Source of the DNA: Phylloscopus collybita | Taxonomy: Eukaryota; Chordata; Aves; Passeriformes; Phylloscopidae | Reading direction: 5' to 3' | NCBI GenBank assembly: GCA_027886175.1 | Contig: JAJNNQ010000008.1 | Location: forward strand, 3,565,501-3,629,500 | DNA: 64,000 nucleotides | Shown: positions 34,480 to 48,300 of the stretch, piece by piece | Layout: each line of letters opens with the position of its first letter | Numbering within the stretch: the first letter of the stretch is position 1 | Made by a program: the position numbers and the translations under genes | The notes under the pieces: generated by a model | Databases searched by the model: none | What the model was told of the DNA's origin: nothing | What the model saw: the letters and a program-made list of their open reading frames with translations, nothing else

Positions 34480-36322
34480 TCACACTATTCTTGAGGGACT
34501 TATGGTGACCTGGCCTGCTTTCTGCAGAAGAGAGAAGCCAGCGTTAGTACCGGGTTAGAGGACAACAGCATCAGGACAGGAGCTAGTGAGAAGGGAAGCA
34601 GCTGAGAACTCTCAGGAACACACCAACATCTCAGAGCAACAGGCTCCCACTCCTCCATCTCATCATTCCCCAAAAAAGGCCCAAATCTCCCAGAAAAGGA
34701 GCTTGGTAGCATCTGCAGCAGAGCTCCAGCCATTCCAGGAGGTTACATATGTACCCCAGCCCATGGCAGCATTACAGCTCCTGTTTGTGCAGCATCTCCT
34801 CCTTATGCAGCCTCCAGCACTGCAGGTCCTTTCTAGCTCATCTCCTCAGGGATCTTGGCCACCACAGGGGTGGCTCCTGCACCAGAGGGGCTCTCGCCCA
34901 CCCCAGAGGGGACGAGTCTGTGCAAGAGGAAATGTCACTTCCCCACAGTCACCCCAAGCCCAAAAGCAGCATCTTCGGTCCCCCTGGGAGAGGCAGTGGC
35001 TTGAACTGGGGAGGCAGTTGCAGGAGCAGGCAAAGTGAAGAAAGTGTTTTGGCTGCTTGCACTTACTGCAGAAATGTACTGGCTGTTTGTGAACCTGGGT
35101 CTGCCCTCCATGGCAGAGCTATGCTGTGGGCTTACAGGCACGTAGGGGGCCGAGCCCATGTCTTCACAGAAGCTTTCCTGTGGGACGTTGGAGACACAGC
35201 CACTGTCGGAGCCGCTGGAGCCAGTGGCTGACATGCAGTGCGATGACTCTGAGCTCTCTGTGGCTGGGGAAAGAGAGGAAGGTCACTCTGATAACCATGA
35301 CTTTGGGCTGCACATAACTTGTGCCACATACACTTGATAATGTACCTGTCTGCAAAGGCACTGGCCACAGAAGCCCACAGATCAGCCACACTCCGGTCTG
35401 GGCCTCTTTAAGGCCACAGACAACAAATCAGCACAAGGAAGTCGTTACAATGATGCTGATGATTGGTATGGGTTGGCCAATGGAGTTCACACAAGGGAAG
35501 GCAAAGGGTCACAGGGCCAGGTTGGTGAGGGCAAGGGACAGAGCACTTCATACCAGAGGGGCAGGGACCCAAGAAAAGACCACAGCAGCACCAGTACACA
35601 GCACCAAGCCTGCCATGGGTATGGCTGCAGCTCAGCAGCCTCTTTACAACCCCTGTTATTTGAGCTAACTCCCCTCATGGAACCTGAGACAGAGCTGGCA
35701 TGGAAGGGCAGGGCCCTCATGCCCTGCTCTGGGTAGGAGACAGGGACTGCCATGACCCCAGCAAGCCTGATCTGACCACACAGCACAGAACAAGGTGCAG
35801 GGATGAGCCCACACATCCCAGGTGCTGCAGAGCAGCGGGGTGATACGTACTCATTGAGGGCTGGCTGCTCGTCTCGTGCTCCAGCTCATCTTCCTCGATG
35901 CAAGTGCCAATGTCAAAGGGGCGTCTGGGGGCCAGGACTCCTGGCAGCAGAGCCTGGTCCAGGTACATGTGGAGGTTGAGGGGGCCCAGCAGGGAGGAGG
36001 AGGAGGAAGGGGTGTAGGCAGTGGGAGTGCTGCCAGTGGAGAGCTGCGTCTGTGTCCTCTTGAAGGGATTGGAATGGTCAAACAGAGACACTGCAATTGA
36101 GGCTCTGGTCCTGGCACCTGCGAGAAAACATACAAAAAAACCCCCCTGAGAACTGGTCCTGCCTCACTCACGTGGATCAAGGGTGAAGGCACAGCTGGCA
36201 CCTACCTCTGCCTTTCATGATGTAATCGATAGCACGGTCATTGATAGCTGCCTCACTGGGTTTGATATCCAGGAATGGCTTGTTACCCACACCCATGGAG
36301 ACCATCTCCTGCATACGGATTT
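34480..36322 (-). CDS. PLEKHG4: PLEKHG4 C-terminal tail exons
   Basis: Four exons (36322-36206, 36117-35851, 35257-35067, 34521-34480) follow the PH domain. They encode the [12 protein letters not shown] and [12 protein letters not shown] block, then [20 protein letters not shown], a Ser-rich stretch with five Ser in a row, an acidic EEDELEHE patch, [11 protein letters not shown], and [10 protein letters not shown]. In the chosen frame the last exon adds [13 protein letters not shown] and a TGA. The human protein stops soon after its GSSGSDSSCVS block, so this tail is longer and more like that of PLEKHG4B. The last exon is the least certain, since another frame of it is also open. Confidence 0.8.
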
Positions 36323-39300
36323 CTGGAGAGGAAGAGACCCACAGCCACATTGTGAGGCTGACCCGACCCAACTCTCCCCACAGGCATTATTCAGCCACAG
36401 GTTAGAGCACTCCTGGGCTGGGCTGCTTCTGAACTGCTGAGATTAGATCCCTTCTCCCCTTGCTCCCCTCCCCAGCGCTGTGGAGTCTCCAGGAACAAGC
36501 AATCATGCCCTACTCTGGCCAAGTAGCTCAGTGCCATGCCACCTACTAGAGTCCTGCCAAGCGGGAAGCCTGTGGGGGACAGGAGGGACTTGGTCAGCAT
36601 GATTCAGTAGTGAGCTCCAGCAGTGGCCTAGATCACAGGGAGACCAGCAAGTCTTTCAGGGGCACAGCCTGTGCTCACAGGACAGGGAACCCTGAACGTG
36701 GATCTTCTGTTTCTCTCACGGGGAACAGGCGGGTGTCTAGAGTCATACAGAGCTTGGACCAGTTGAGTTCCCTGGGGATGAGGGGCAGGGAAGGGACATG
36801 CCCAGCCAAGCCCAGCACATGCTCCTGAGGCTGCATGCTGGCACACAGCTGCTTGCTGCACAGAGCTGCCTGGTAACAGGATCCAAACCTACTCAGGACA
36901 GCATGAGCTGAACAGGGCTCCCGCACCTTTTGCGGCACAGAAGGAATTCCAGGAAGGAATCACACCTTTATTGCGGGCTGCCTGCTGCCACAGGATCTTG
37001 GCAATGTCACTGGTCCAGGCCTGCTTAGTCTCAGCTGAGCTGGCCTGGAGGATGTAGGTATCACTGGACTTCCGCCTTCGGAACCAGATCTCAAAGCGCA
37101 GGCCGCTGTCTCCAGAGTTCTCCGTCAGACCAATGTCTGCAGTCTGTGAGCAAGAGGAAAAGCAAAGCATACACCAGACTGCACCAGGAGCAAAAGGAGT
37201 AAACTGCTTGAAACTCGTGCTAGAGCTGTCACCAGCTTGGCAGACCTAACGGGAAGCAGCCTGAGGGTCTGGAAAGCAGCAGGTATGTCCTGGACACAGC
37301 TGAGCACAGACAGCTCAGGCAATTCCCAGTGCTTTGTCCAGAATTAACACCACTTCCCTGCCACATACACACTGCCTTTCCCCCATACTCCACGACCCTC
37401 AGAAAATGCTGGCCCTACATCTCACAGCACAGAGAGGGCCTAGACATAAATAAGTGAAGTACTGCCTTCTGGCTTCACTGTATGGTTTGGAAGATGCTTA
37501 GAAGGGTGGGAGCAGCTCTTCTGCTGAAGGTGCTCCTGCTTCCCATTTCAGACGCATGTGCCATGGGGAAACCAGCCACAGACACCTCCCACACAAGAGA
37601 AAACTGCAGGGCTGCCCTTACCTTGAAGGAGCGCTTGTAGATATACACATCAAAGCCACCCTCAATCCTCTTGGGCTTGCTGAAGAGGATGAGGTCCTCA
37701 AAGAGGAAGACATGTCGCTGGCACTTCCTGCGGCCCAGCCAGATGGTGAACTCGTCCTGCCGCACCAGCTGCCCCTGCTCCTTCAGGTTTACCTGGACAC
37801 AGAGGACATCCTCCTAAGACTCCCAACAGTACACTCCAGGCAGCCCTAGACCTGGACTTGGAGAACAGGATCCCATATGGCTGTAGCCCAGGTGGTGAAG
37901 AAGTGGCAGCTGCCTGACATTTTAAAAGGGCTCTCGAAGAAGTCAGGCTGCATGGCACTGCTGGGGACCACATCAGGCTGGAACAACTGGCTCCAAGCTC
38001 AGGGGAGAGCTGGACCTTTCTCCTAGGCATAACCCACAGATGACCCTCCTGCAAATCTTGGAAATGATCACCCTGTGCAAATCTGTGACAAACTTCTGGG
38101 GTGGGAACAGCAGGCAGCAGCCAGAGTTTTCTTTTGGAGAGGGAATGAGTTCCATCCTCTGCCAGGAGCTCATCTGGGCCAGAAGGCCAGCTCCTCAGCT
38201 CTTCCTGACACAGACTGATCCCACTCCACCCTGAGCCACAGGGTTTCTCCTCTGTATGTCTCTCCAAGTCCCACCTAGTTGATTTTGCCCTACCCCTGGC
38301 ATCGGCATCAGTTTGAATTCCTTCTTGCAACCTGCCTGACCCTTTTTTCAGCAGCTCAAGAGATGAAAGGTCCAAAGCAGCCATCTGCAAGGGCTGCCAG
38401 GCTGCCTCCCCTTGCTGGTAAGCACCTGGGACCATACTTATGATAAGCAGCTCACCCAGCTAAGGTAGCAGCACCCAGCCTGTGTGTCCTAGGAAATCAA
38501 GGAGACCTCCAGGCCCACTGTTCCCTTGCCCCATGCCTCAGCAGTGCTGCTATGCTGTACTGACAGACAGCGCTCTGATCACTGGGGGAACCTGAGGGGA
38601 GGCTCACTGTACAATCCAAAGATCCCAAGTCTAGGGAAGGGGAATAAGTGTGGCTGTTCCCCCGGGCAGGGGAAGACACTGGAACGTACATCACAGTCAC
38701 GGATGGCGTCCATGGCCAGCAGGTCATTTCCATGCCGGAGCTGAAACTTCACCATCTCCTCAGCAGCACGGAGATAGCCCAGCTCCTGCTCTTGTGCCTC
38801 GCTGCACTCCTTGATCAGGTCCTTCAGGAGCAGGGCGTATTTGCTCATCCGCTGGATGGGTTTCAGCAGGTAGGAGGCCAGGTCCATCTTATCCCCCAGC
38901 TGCACCTGCTTGAACTGAGAAATGCAGCAGAGTGAAGGCAGCAGCTTCCCCAAGGAGAACCCTGTGTCCCCAGGCAAGCACTGACACCTCCTGACTGGGG
39001 TACTCAGGGAAAATGAGTACTCTTGGGGAAATGCAAGGCCACAGGACCAATGTTGCTGTGTGATGGGCTCCTTTCCCAAGCCCTCACTGCACCTCTGCCC
39101 TGTCCCTTCCATACAGCTGTGCAGAGCGTTGTGGCAGGGAAGCAGAGGCAGCACTGAGCCTGCCTTAGGCACGTAAGTTAGCTTTGCTAAAACAGATCAG
39201 TGACCAAACACACTGAGCAATCCTGATACAGGCAGTGGAACTCACCTTGAAGAAGGTATTCCCATGGCTGGCCAGCAGCGAGTCTGACTTCGGCTTGTTC

Positions 39301-42300
39301 TTGCTGTACAGTGCATACATTCCAAACTGGTCTTTCTGCAGAAGAGATCCATCCTCATGTGAGACCCATGCACCCAGGACACAGTGACAGCCACAACCCT
39401 GGTAGGTTACTCTACTACTTCTGCCTCTCCCAGGCTGCACCAGAGCCTCCACTGATATCAGGAATCACTTTGTTTCAAGCTCATTAAGAGCCAGGGAATG
39501 TTCTTTCTCTTCCTACTCCCAAAGTAGCTAGGACTTTTTGATTCATTGTTCTGCTACCCCTAAGCCCCTTCCACACCCCAGTGATCACCTGGTACCATTC
39601 ACACCACGTAGCAGCAAAATGCAAGGGGCAGCTGACCTTAAGACCTGTGTCCCTGTGCTTCTGCCCAGCAGCCCTTTTCACCCAGAGTTGGTCTGTACCT
39701 CTCTGCTCACTTTAGTCATTCCCACTGACACCACAGACAGAAAACAGGTAAGGGCTGTCCCTGGAGAAACAGATGGGCTTTAAGGAATAGATATTTTGCT
39801 TCCCTGGCAGTGTCTCTTGGTGGCAAAGCACAACAGGAAAGGCACAGAAACCAAGCTCCTGTCTAGAAGAGCCCAACCCCAGGGGTAGGGTGTTGATGCC
39901 TTACATGTCTCAGGAAGCAGTGGCTGACCCTCAGTGGGTGGTTGCAGCAGCTCTCAAGCTCTCGCAGGAAGTATTGGCTGTGGAAGTCATAGAGCTTCTC
40001 CAGGTTTCCAAAGATGACGCTGCGCTTCCCACGCAGGTCCTGGGGGAGGTCCAGGCGCTCCATCTCGGGGAAGTAGCTGTCAATGATGTAGCGAAGTGAC
40101 CGCACGTACTCCCGCTCCGTGGTTACCATCTCATCGATGATGTGCCGCAGTTTGCTGCAACAGGAGACACCCAGCCCTGAAGGGACCCAGGCTGCAGCAG
40201 GGCTACAGCAGCCAGAGTGCCTGCAAAGCACTGAACTATCGCTACAGAAGCTCTCTCCAACACCCAACATGGAAATGAGATGATCTCTAGCACAGTCCAA
40301 GTTCAGATACACAACTGTCCATGATAGCTCTAACCCTGAGCACTGACAGGACTCAAGGGAACAGCATGAAGCTGTGTCAGGGCAGGTTTAGGCTGAGGCT
40401 ATTAGGAAAAGGGTGTTCACCCAGAGAGAGAGTGGTTAGGCACTGGAACAGGCTCCCCAGGGAAGCAGTCATGGCACCAAGCTCAAGAAGTGTTTGGACA
40501 AGGTTCTCAAGCACAGTAGTCCAATGTAGTCAGAAGTTGGATCAATTATCCTTTTGGGTCTCCCTTTCAGCTCGGGATATTCTGTGATTCTAAGGTTCAC
40601 GAAGCAAGTGCCCAAGACTGGCTGTGATCCTGACCCAAACTCAGCAGGACACATACCCCTGGACCTATCCAGCCCCTGCTCTGGACACAATGGGCTGCTC
40701 TGCAGATGGCTGCTTTCCTGAAACAATGGTGACAGCAGAAGTCACAGTAACTTCTGTGAGGAGTCAGCCTGATGACTGGAGACTGTGGGGAGCAATATTA
40801 ACCTGGGAGAGGGTTAATAGCTCTAGATCTAGGTGCTGTTTGGCTTGTCCTAGTAAAAGTGAGAGAGTAAAACTAAGTGTCCTAACACCTCATCAGTGAG
40901 CAGCAGTTCCTAGCATGAGTTGCTCTCACGTATCTCAAAGAATGCCTCTTAGGTACTTGAGGTTTCCACTGTGAGGCAGTGTAGCACCAAACATAACTAC
41001 TCCAATGTGTCCCTGCCTCCCCTGCCTTTCAGCTTTCCCTCAAGTCAACTCCTCTGGCTGTTCAGAGAACAGAGCAGTGGGACTGTCTTAGCACCCACGG
41101 ACACGGGAGGCCTGCTGCACTGCTCTCTTGAGAAGCAAAGTGGTCACCCTGCTATCTGCTGGTGCACATTCCCTGCCATAAGCTTTTCTGAGTATCCCAG
41201 GGATTTCGGAGCCCCCTTCTGGAAGATCTCACTTCTTCCAGAAGTCCCCAGCCATTTCACTAAAGAGTAGTAACTGTGGTCCCCCAGCATCCAGCACTCT
41301 TTTCTCATCTCTGCCATTAATTTTTTACTTTTACTTTAATCTTTTCCAGTGAGAGCAATTGAAAGACCTGCCTGGAGACCCTTTGCCAAGAACAGCTCAT
41401 ATCCCTGGGCTCTCCAAAGCCTAAGCACACATTGTAGTACAACAAAGTTGAGATTCTCAAGGACAGAGAAGGAAAACAGCACAAATGCCAGCTGTTGGAT
41501 ACCCAGAGATTCCAGGCCCAAAGCACAAATACAAACACCCTCTTATCTGTGAAACTGTTGTCACAAGTGCTGGAGGTGCTTTCCTACCAGTCTGGGTAGA
41601 GCACTTCCAAAAGCACGGGAGATGATGCCTTGCGCTTCTGCTCTTGTACTGCACCTGTACCCCTGGCTTTGGTAGGACACTGATTACTGTTTCTGTAATC
41701 CCTCCTCTTCCAACGCTAGCAAATGTTCAGAGACTCCCTCTCCTACCTGGGAACTGAACTTTCCCCTCTTAGAGGAAATCACATTGTGAGGGAAGAGCCA
41801 GAAATCCTATTCCTCTGTCTCCCCACAAAGGAAGGTGCCAGATTATGTGCAGACATCCCTGCTGGCTTGCTCAGCACTACACACACATATGCAGGGAAGC
41901 TGGAGCTACATCTCCATCTATCTGTCCTGTAACCACTGCCAAAGTAACCAGCACTAGAGAGCGCCTCTAATCTCTGCTGGCTGCCTTTTCACCACCATGA
42001 GAAACTGAACACCAAAGGTCACAGACACTTACCTGCCCCAGCTCTTGGCTTCTGACCCAGAGAGGCAGCCCCTCTGTCCCTCCAGCAGGCAGTCTGCAGC
42101 CCAGCTGCTCACAGCTGGCTGCCGCAGCGCGAACGTCCTGTCCACCAGCTCAGTGCTGCTCACCTCCAGCCCCTTGATGAAGACGCCGGTGTTGCCGTAT
42201 CTGGCCGGCTCGCTCCTCTGGCAGCTTGACCAGAGGCTCTCACCACAAGGCAGGTCAAAGCTTTGGGCCTTCCGGAGGACCTTCCTGGGAGGCAGCTTCC

Positions 42301-45300
42301 CAGGGGCTGGAGTGGATGTATAAGACTGCTTCACCTCTGGGCTTTCTAATATGCTCTCCAGGTTTGGCTTTTCTTCAGGCAGTGTTGGAGACTTACAAGC
42401 CCTGTTGGTGAAAGAAATTCTGCTTGAGTGAGGGCTGAGAGCAGCTTGGTAGGCAAATACTTCCCCAGCATCGATATCACCAGGGCAGCTCAGGGAGGGT
42501 GAGGGAACTTTTTCCTTAGTCCACTCCAGAGAGCTGTTGGTTCTGTTGTAGCCATGGGATGTGCTCTGAGTCCTGTCCCAGTGGGACCTGGAGGTGGTCC
42601 CCTCAGAGTGCCTCCGGTGGGACAGAGTGACAGTCTCACTGCCAGCCTGGGGCTGCTCCCCAACAGCTGGGTTGCGGTCTGACAGCAGAGACTTCCTTGT
42701 TCTCAAGGCTGCTTCAAGTTTCTTTTCAAAAACCAGCTTGGTCTCCTGGCATTTAGACCATGCAAATTTCCACTGCTTGAGCCCCTTGTCACTCTTCAGC
42801 TCACAGGCCAGCTCCTTCATCTCCTGGAACCGGGCAGCACTGATGTCCGGGTGCTGCCCCTTGTAACTTTCCAGGCACTTGATCACATCTGCACAGTGCT
42901 CGGCAGAGCTGCAGTCCTCCATGCTGATACAGGCAAGGTGTCGCATCCCTTCCAAGGCCCACTCGTACGCCTGCAGGGTGAGAACAAAAACCACCAGCCA
43001 GTCAGAGGGACTCAGTGCTAAGAATAACCCTAATTCGGTGCCTGAAGACAAGAGAAAGGATCAGTGTCTGGCCACCACGGTTCCTTGAGTGTGGAGAGTA
43101 GGGGGGGGCTGCTATTGTCAATGGGGCTTAACAATTCAGCAAAACAAACAGCTCCTTATGCAAAGGGCTTCAGCTGTGCTGGCTGCTCTGCCACAGCCCC
43201 ACCTCCCTGCCAGGTCCCTGTGAGCTGGCACCCACACTGCTGGGCACGTTTGTCCTCTCCAGGCAGGGAGGCACAGGGAAAGCTGCTGCTAAGACTGCAG
43301 GAATTCACACCTCAGTGTGTCCCTGCTCAGTATAAAACCTGGAACTCTCTCTCCTCCTTTGCCCAGCCACTTTCACTACTTTCAAGCAGGACAAGGTCAA
43401 GGGACACCAGTAAACTGCATGCAATGGGACTGCTGCTCCCTACATTGTTTTCCTGGAGCTGATAGCACACAGAAGCCACAGCCGGGCCCTATGGATCACC
43501 CTAAGTGCTCTGACCCATCCTTGCAGCAATGAGGAATCTGAAACCACGCAGCTTGTGCATTTGCTGTGCCTGCTGGCAGCTTGTGTAGTGTGCCGTGTTC
43601 TGCCTGCCTGCCTGGCCCTGCTTGCCACTGCACTACATGCTTGTGCTGGTTAGTCAAACCCTGAGCTCAGCAGTTTACTTCTAATACTCCAGGAATGCTG
43701 GAAGCAGCTTCATGGGGCTTAACTCTAGCAGTGGTGCATATGCTGGCCTTGCTAAAACAGTTATGCCCCATCAGTCAACCAAGAGAAGTGGGACAAAATG
43801 AGGTCCAGTGGGACAAATACAAGGGTAGAGTGAGTGAGTACCTTATCACCATGGAAGGAATGGGGCTCAGCACCAAGACCTGTCATCGATCAAAGAAGGC
43901 AAACACCTGACCTAGGCTCATAAGCCACCATTTTCTCCATAAAGCAGAGATAGTAAGATTTTATGATAGAGTAAATAAGGTGGGACCAGCTGCTGTAGGC
44001 CTGTCCAGGGAACTTTAATGCTCATCAGTGAGCATACAGGGTTATTTGTTGAAATCAGACACACAAGGTGGGGAAAACACTCTGGAAAGGGCTGCCTGGC
44101 ATCTTCTACTAACTGCTCAACAACAGTGGATGTGCAGAAACACCACTGGCTGCCCTGAAGTGAGCCAGACCATCTCTAGGACTTGTGTATCTGCACAGAA
44201 ACAACTTGCATGCTTAGTGCCAGGAACAAAGTGATTGGCTTTTCCATTTTCCATTTCCTGAGCAGCCTCACTGTAGCAACCTTCACTCAGAGAGCTTAAA
44301 TCTCTTACTTTTATGCAGCTTTAGACATTAAGAAAATCTATCCAAGCTTTATGCAAGCAGACATTGCATCCCCATCAGGGACACGGTGATCAAACAGATT
44401 GGATGCCAGGCTCACTCTCTGCTGGTGACAGAGACAGGCAGGGCAGAAGGTATTTCACTCACGTGATGCTCAGTCCCTGGATGGGGATGGCTATGACAGC
44501 CAAACGCTGCTGATTGCAGGAGAGCTGAATGCCAGCACAGGCTGCAGCCTCAGCAGAGTCACTCTAGGGACAGATTCCACAGGAGCTCCCACAGCCATCC
44601 ACATTCTCTTTCGAGCTGCAGCTGCATGGTGTGCGTGCAGCCAGCCCCATTACTCATGCAGAGCAAGGAGCTGCTTCAGAAACACCAGCAGCTGCTGAGG
44701 GAAAATGCTTTTCAGCACCACAGGACAATTCAAAGAGCAGCAGCCCCTTTTCCTCCCATCACCCTGCCTAAAGCAGCAAACAGGCCCCTGACCTGCCTCT
44801 CTCTTGATCCACGCTTTATGCTCTAGACCTGCCCACTGCTGTCAGCCAGGAGGGGTGTGCAGAGGCAGAGGACATGTCAGATTCTGGTGGGAACCCACAT
44901 TTATCCTCGATGCAGAGGTTCTTCTATTCCCTGGAGACAGAAGCATTTCAAGGCGAGGTGAATCTCCAAATGCAGCAGAGCCCAGTAGATCTGCACAGCA
45001 GTGACAGATGGCCTATTCTGCTGTGGGGTTTCGAGCTGCCCCCTCCAGCTGTGAGCAAACCAACAGCAGCCCCTTACAGCTCTGCCCAGAGCAAGGGGTG
45101 GCCATTCATCTGGGCTAAGAAAGGGCACATCTCACCCCTCTGGCTGGGGAGGTCAATGGGTGATCCTCACTGAAGGCTGCATGCTGGCTGCTTTTTGCTC
45201 AGTGACAGGAAAGGCTCAGCTCAAAAGGCACACGGGGCTGTCAAAGAGGGTGCTGAGAGCAATGTGCAGGAGAGGGACATCAAGCAGGCCTGCCTGGACT

Positions 45301-48300
45301 TTACAGTTACCAGTCAGGAAGGCAGATGTATTGTGAAGGCCTTATCTAGGGCTGGGGTACTCAGTTCCAAGCACAGATGGGAGAGAGAGAAAAGAGACTT
45401 CTTTTATTTCTTGGAAACTCTGCAGGTCTGCATGCAATTTATGTGAGGAGGCATCAGAGCTGCAAAGCACACAGGATGGCAGTCCCACCACCTCTCATCT
45501 TCATATGGTCTCTGTCTGTTCTTGGCAAGGACTCCAGGGCTGAGCAGAAATGACTCCCAATCTCGATGGCATTTCCTTCCATCACCAGTGCCTGTAGCAG
45601 GCCAGCAAATAACTCAGCTTTGTTCCCTGCACAATGGAGCAGCCCTCCACATCCTGCAGCTTTGTTTGGTAACATGCTAAGTGACCACCAAGGCTTTCTC
45701 CAGTCCCACCATCGGCTTCGACTGCTCCTTTTTGCACATAAATGGCAATCCTCTGCAGGGACCAAGTGTGTCCCCATCCTCACGCAGGCAGGGGTATTGC
45801 TGTCATCTGACCCCCCAGTAAGGCTGCAAACAACACTCAGCCAAGCCAGGATATGGCCCTCTGGACCAGGGGCTTTTGGGGAGCAGGCAGCCCTACACCT
45901 TCCCTACAGAGCTGCCCAGATAAAAGGAGGCACCTGTGCACAGGGAAGCTGAAATCTACCCAACCATGTCTGGAACCAGGCAGGAAGGAGCTTGTACCTC
46001 AGCTTTTGATCTTTACAGGCAAGTTGTTACTGAAACTCTCAATTACAGGATTAAAGACAAACGTGCTTCCTGCATACGCAGGACTGACCTATCCTGCAAC
46101 AGGCATCAGCAACAGGTTGGTCCTGCCAGGCTGCCCAGTAGAGGCTTGGGCTCTCAGGGACCTGCCATGCTATAAGGAAAAGCCAGAGACTTCACTGGAT
46201 TGTGGTGCAACCTTCATGGCCATCATCCTCAGCTGGTCTCTGATTCATTTCATCATGGATAAAGCTTGCAGCACACTGAGAACAGGAGCTCCTGGAGTCT
46301 GTCAGGTTTGGCACCACTCAAGTACCATCTGCAAACACAGGCCCAGAGAAGTTGCTCAGCCCTGGCTCAGGGCACACTGCTAGCACTGAAAGCCTTCCAG
46401 AGGTCCTGGATCCTCACCTGAGCCACCACTCAGAAATTACACCTCCCCAACCCAAACCTATCAGATTCCTTGCATACTCAAGGTTAAGTGACCTCTAAGA
46501 CAGACACCTTCTGGGTAGCCAAAACAGAGAGCAGACACTGTGCATCTCAGACATATGCCAGAAGGGGCAAATCCATGAGGCCTGCCTTTTTCCAAACCTC
46601 TTTCCCCTTTCCTGTGGGGAAATGATGACTGTAACGGTATTTTTCTTGACAAATAGGAAACCAAATGTCTGAATCTGCAGAGGTAGGCAGATCAACTTTC
46701 TGCAGAAGAAAAATGCACCTGGGTGGGTGACTAACTCTGCTGTGAGAAGGTTTCCTTCGGAATCTCAAGTGACTGCACGGTGCAACTGAGACAGGGGTGA
46801 TGAAAAGTCAAGACTGGTCCTGGTGGGAGCATGGATGGAATAATGCTTGTGGATGTGATGACTGAAGTACAGCAACAAGACAGACCAAATTTCTCACTTT
46901 TCTGTGGGGATGTCCCAGGACTGGAAGTTCCCATCTCCCTCACTCTCTACAGATCAGAGAGGGGGAAGCAGCACAACAGCTGTGAACACTGCCAAGGACA
47001 GCAAAAAAGAAACCAACATAATCAAACAAACCCTGATCCAGCTTGGTGCAGCTCCTGCATCCAGGGTGTGCTCCACTCTGCTGTTTCTCAGTGAGACACA
47101 ACTGACTGTAGGTCTCTGTGGCAAGAAACAATTGCACAGCCCCTCATTTAACCAGACCTCCTCTCACCACCACTGTGCTCATTTTAAGTGCCTTTAACTT
47201 CAGCTGTGAGCTTTAAGAGCAAAATGAGGTTAGCTTGCAGCAAAGGAGACAAAACTAGTGCAGCCAGAAAAATTAAAAGCATCACAGGTACTGCTGTGAA
47301 GTGCTAAACAAAGCACTTCCAACAGCTATGCAGGGTTTCACACAGGCACTGAGTCCTGCAGCTGCCCACCCACAGCCTTGGTACTGAACCCTGCAGAGCT
47401 CAGACACCGATTGCAGCACTCCCAGCACAGGAGCAGAGTGACAGGGACTCACCACAACACCATTCCAAAGTAAATGCAGCTCTCTTGCAAGAAAATGATA
47501 CTGTCATTACAGACACTCATCTGGGTTTATTCCCTCTAAAGTCCAACATGGCTTTAGGTTGATTTGAGAAGTGACTCCTGCTCACAACACTGGTATGTCC
47601 CTTGCCACAGGCTGCTGCATGCACAGTGTTAGCAGGGACCCATGGCTGGAGACTGCCTTATATGCTGACAGTTCAGGACCACGATTAAAAAGCTATTTTA
47701 CATCAAAATACATTGAAAGCAAAATTACCCAGGCTTACCTTACTTACCCCAAGAACGGTCAGCTGGCAGATGGTGACAGGCCTAACTCAAAGACCAAGCA
47801 GCTTCAGCAGAAAATGGTCAGCTCACCACTCACTTGGATCTGCTTTAGGCTTTCCTCAGGCTTCCACCTACCAATACTAACAGCACCCATGAAGAAAGGA
47901 GCAGGGAGAGAGCAAGACTTCAAGACCTGTACATGTTCCCTTGGGAAGTCTATTTGTTGGTTAAAAACAGACTTCATCCTACCTTCCCATCTGTCCAGAG
48001 GGAGTCCATACCCTGACTGTGCCCAGCTCTGTGCTGTACATTATCCCCTACAGCCAGACTGAGGCAGGGCCACTCTTCAGTGCATCATCTCAGCTCTGGT
48101 TATTCACAAGCAAATGCTGCTAGCCTAAATACCAGATTGGGGGGCCCTGGTAACCAGAGACAACGCAGAGGGGGAAGGGGCTGAGCTTCACATGAGAGCT
48201 ACTGAAGTGTGCAGAGAACACCCTGACTGGGCACAAGCCAGATACCCTCTCACAGTGCAAAGAACAGGAAGAGAAAGCATCCCAAATGACCCCAAATTCA

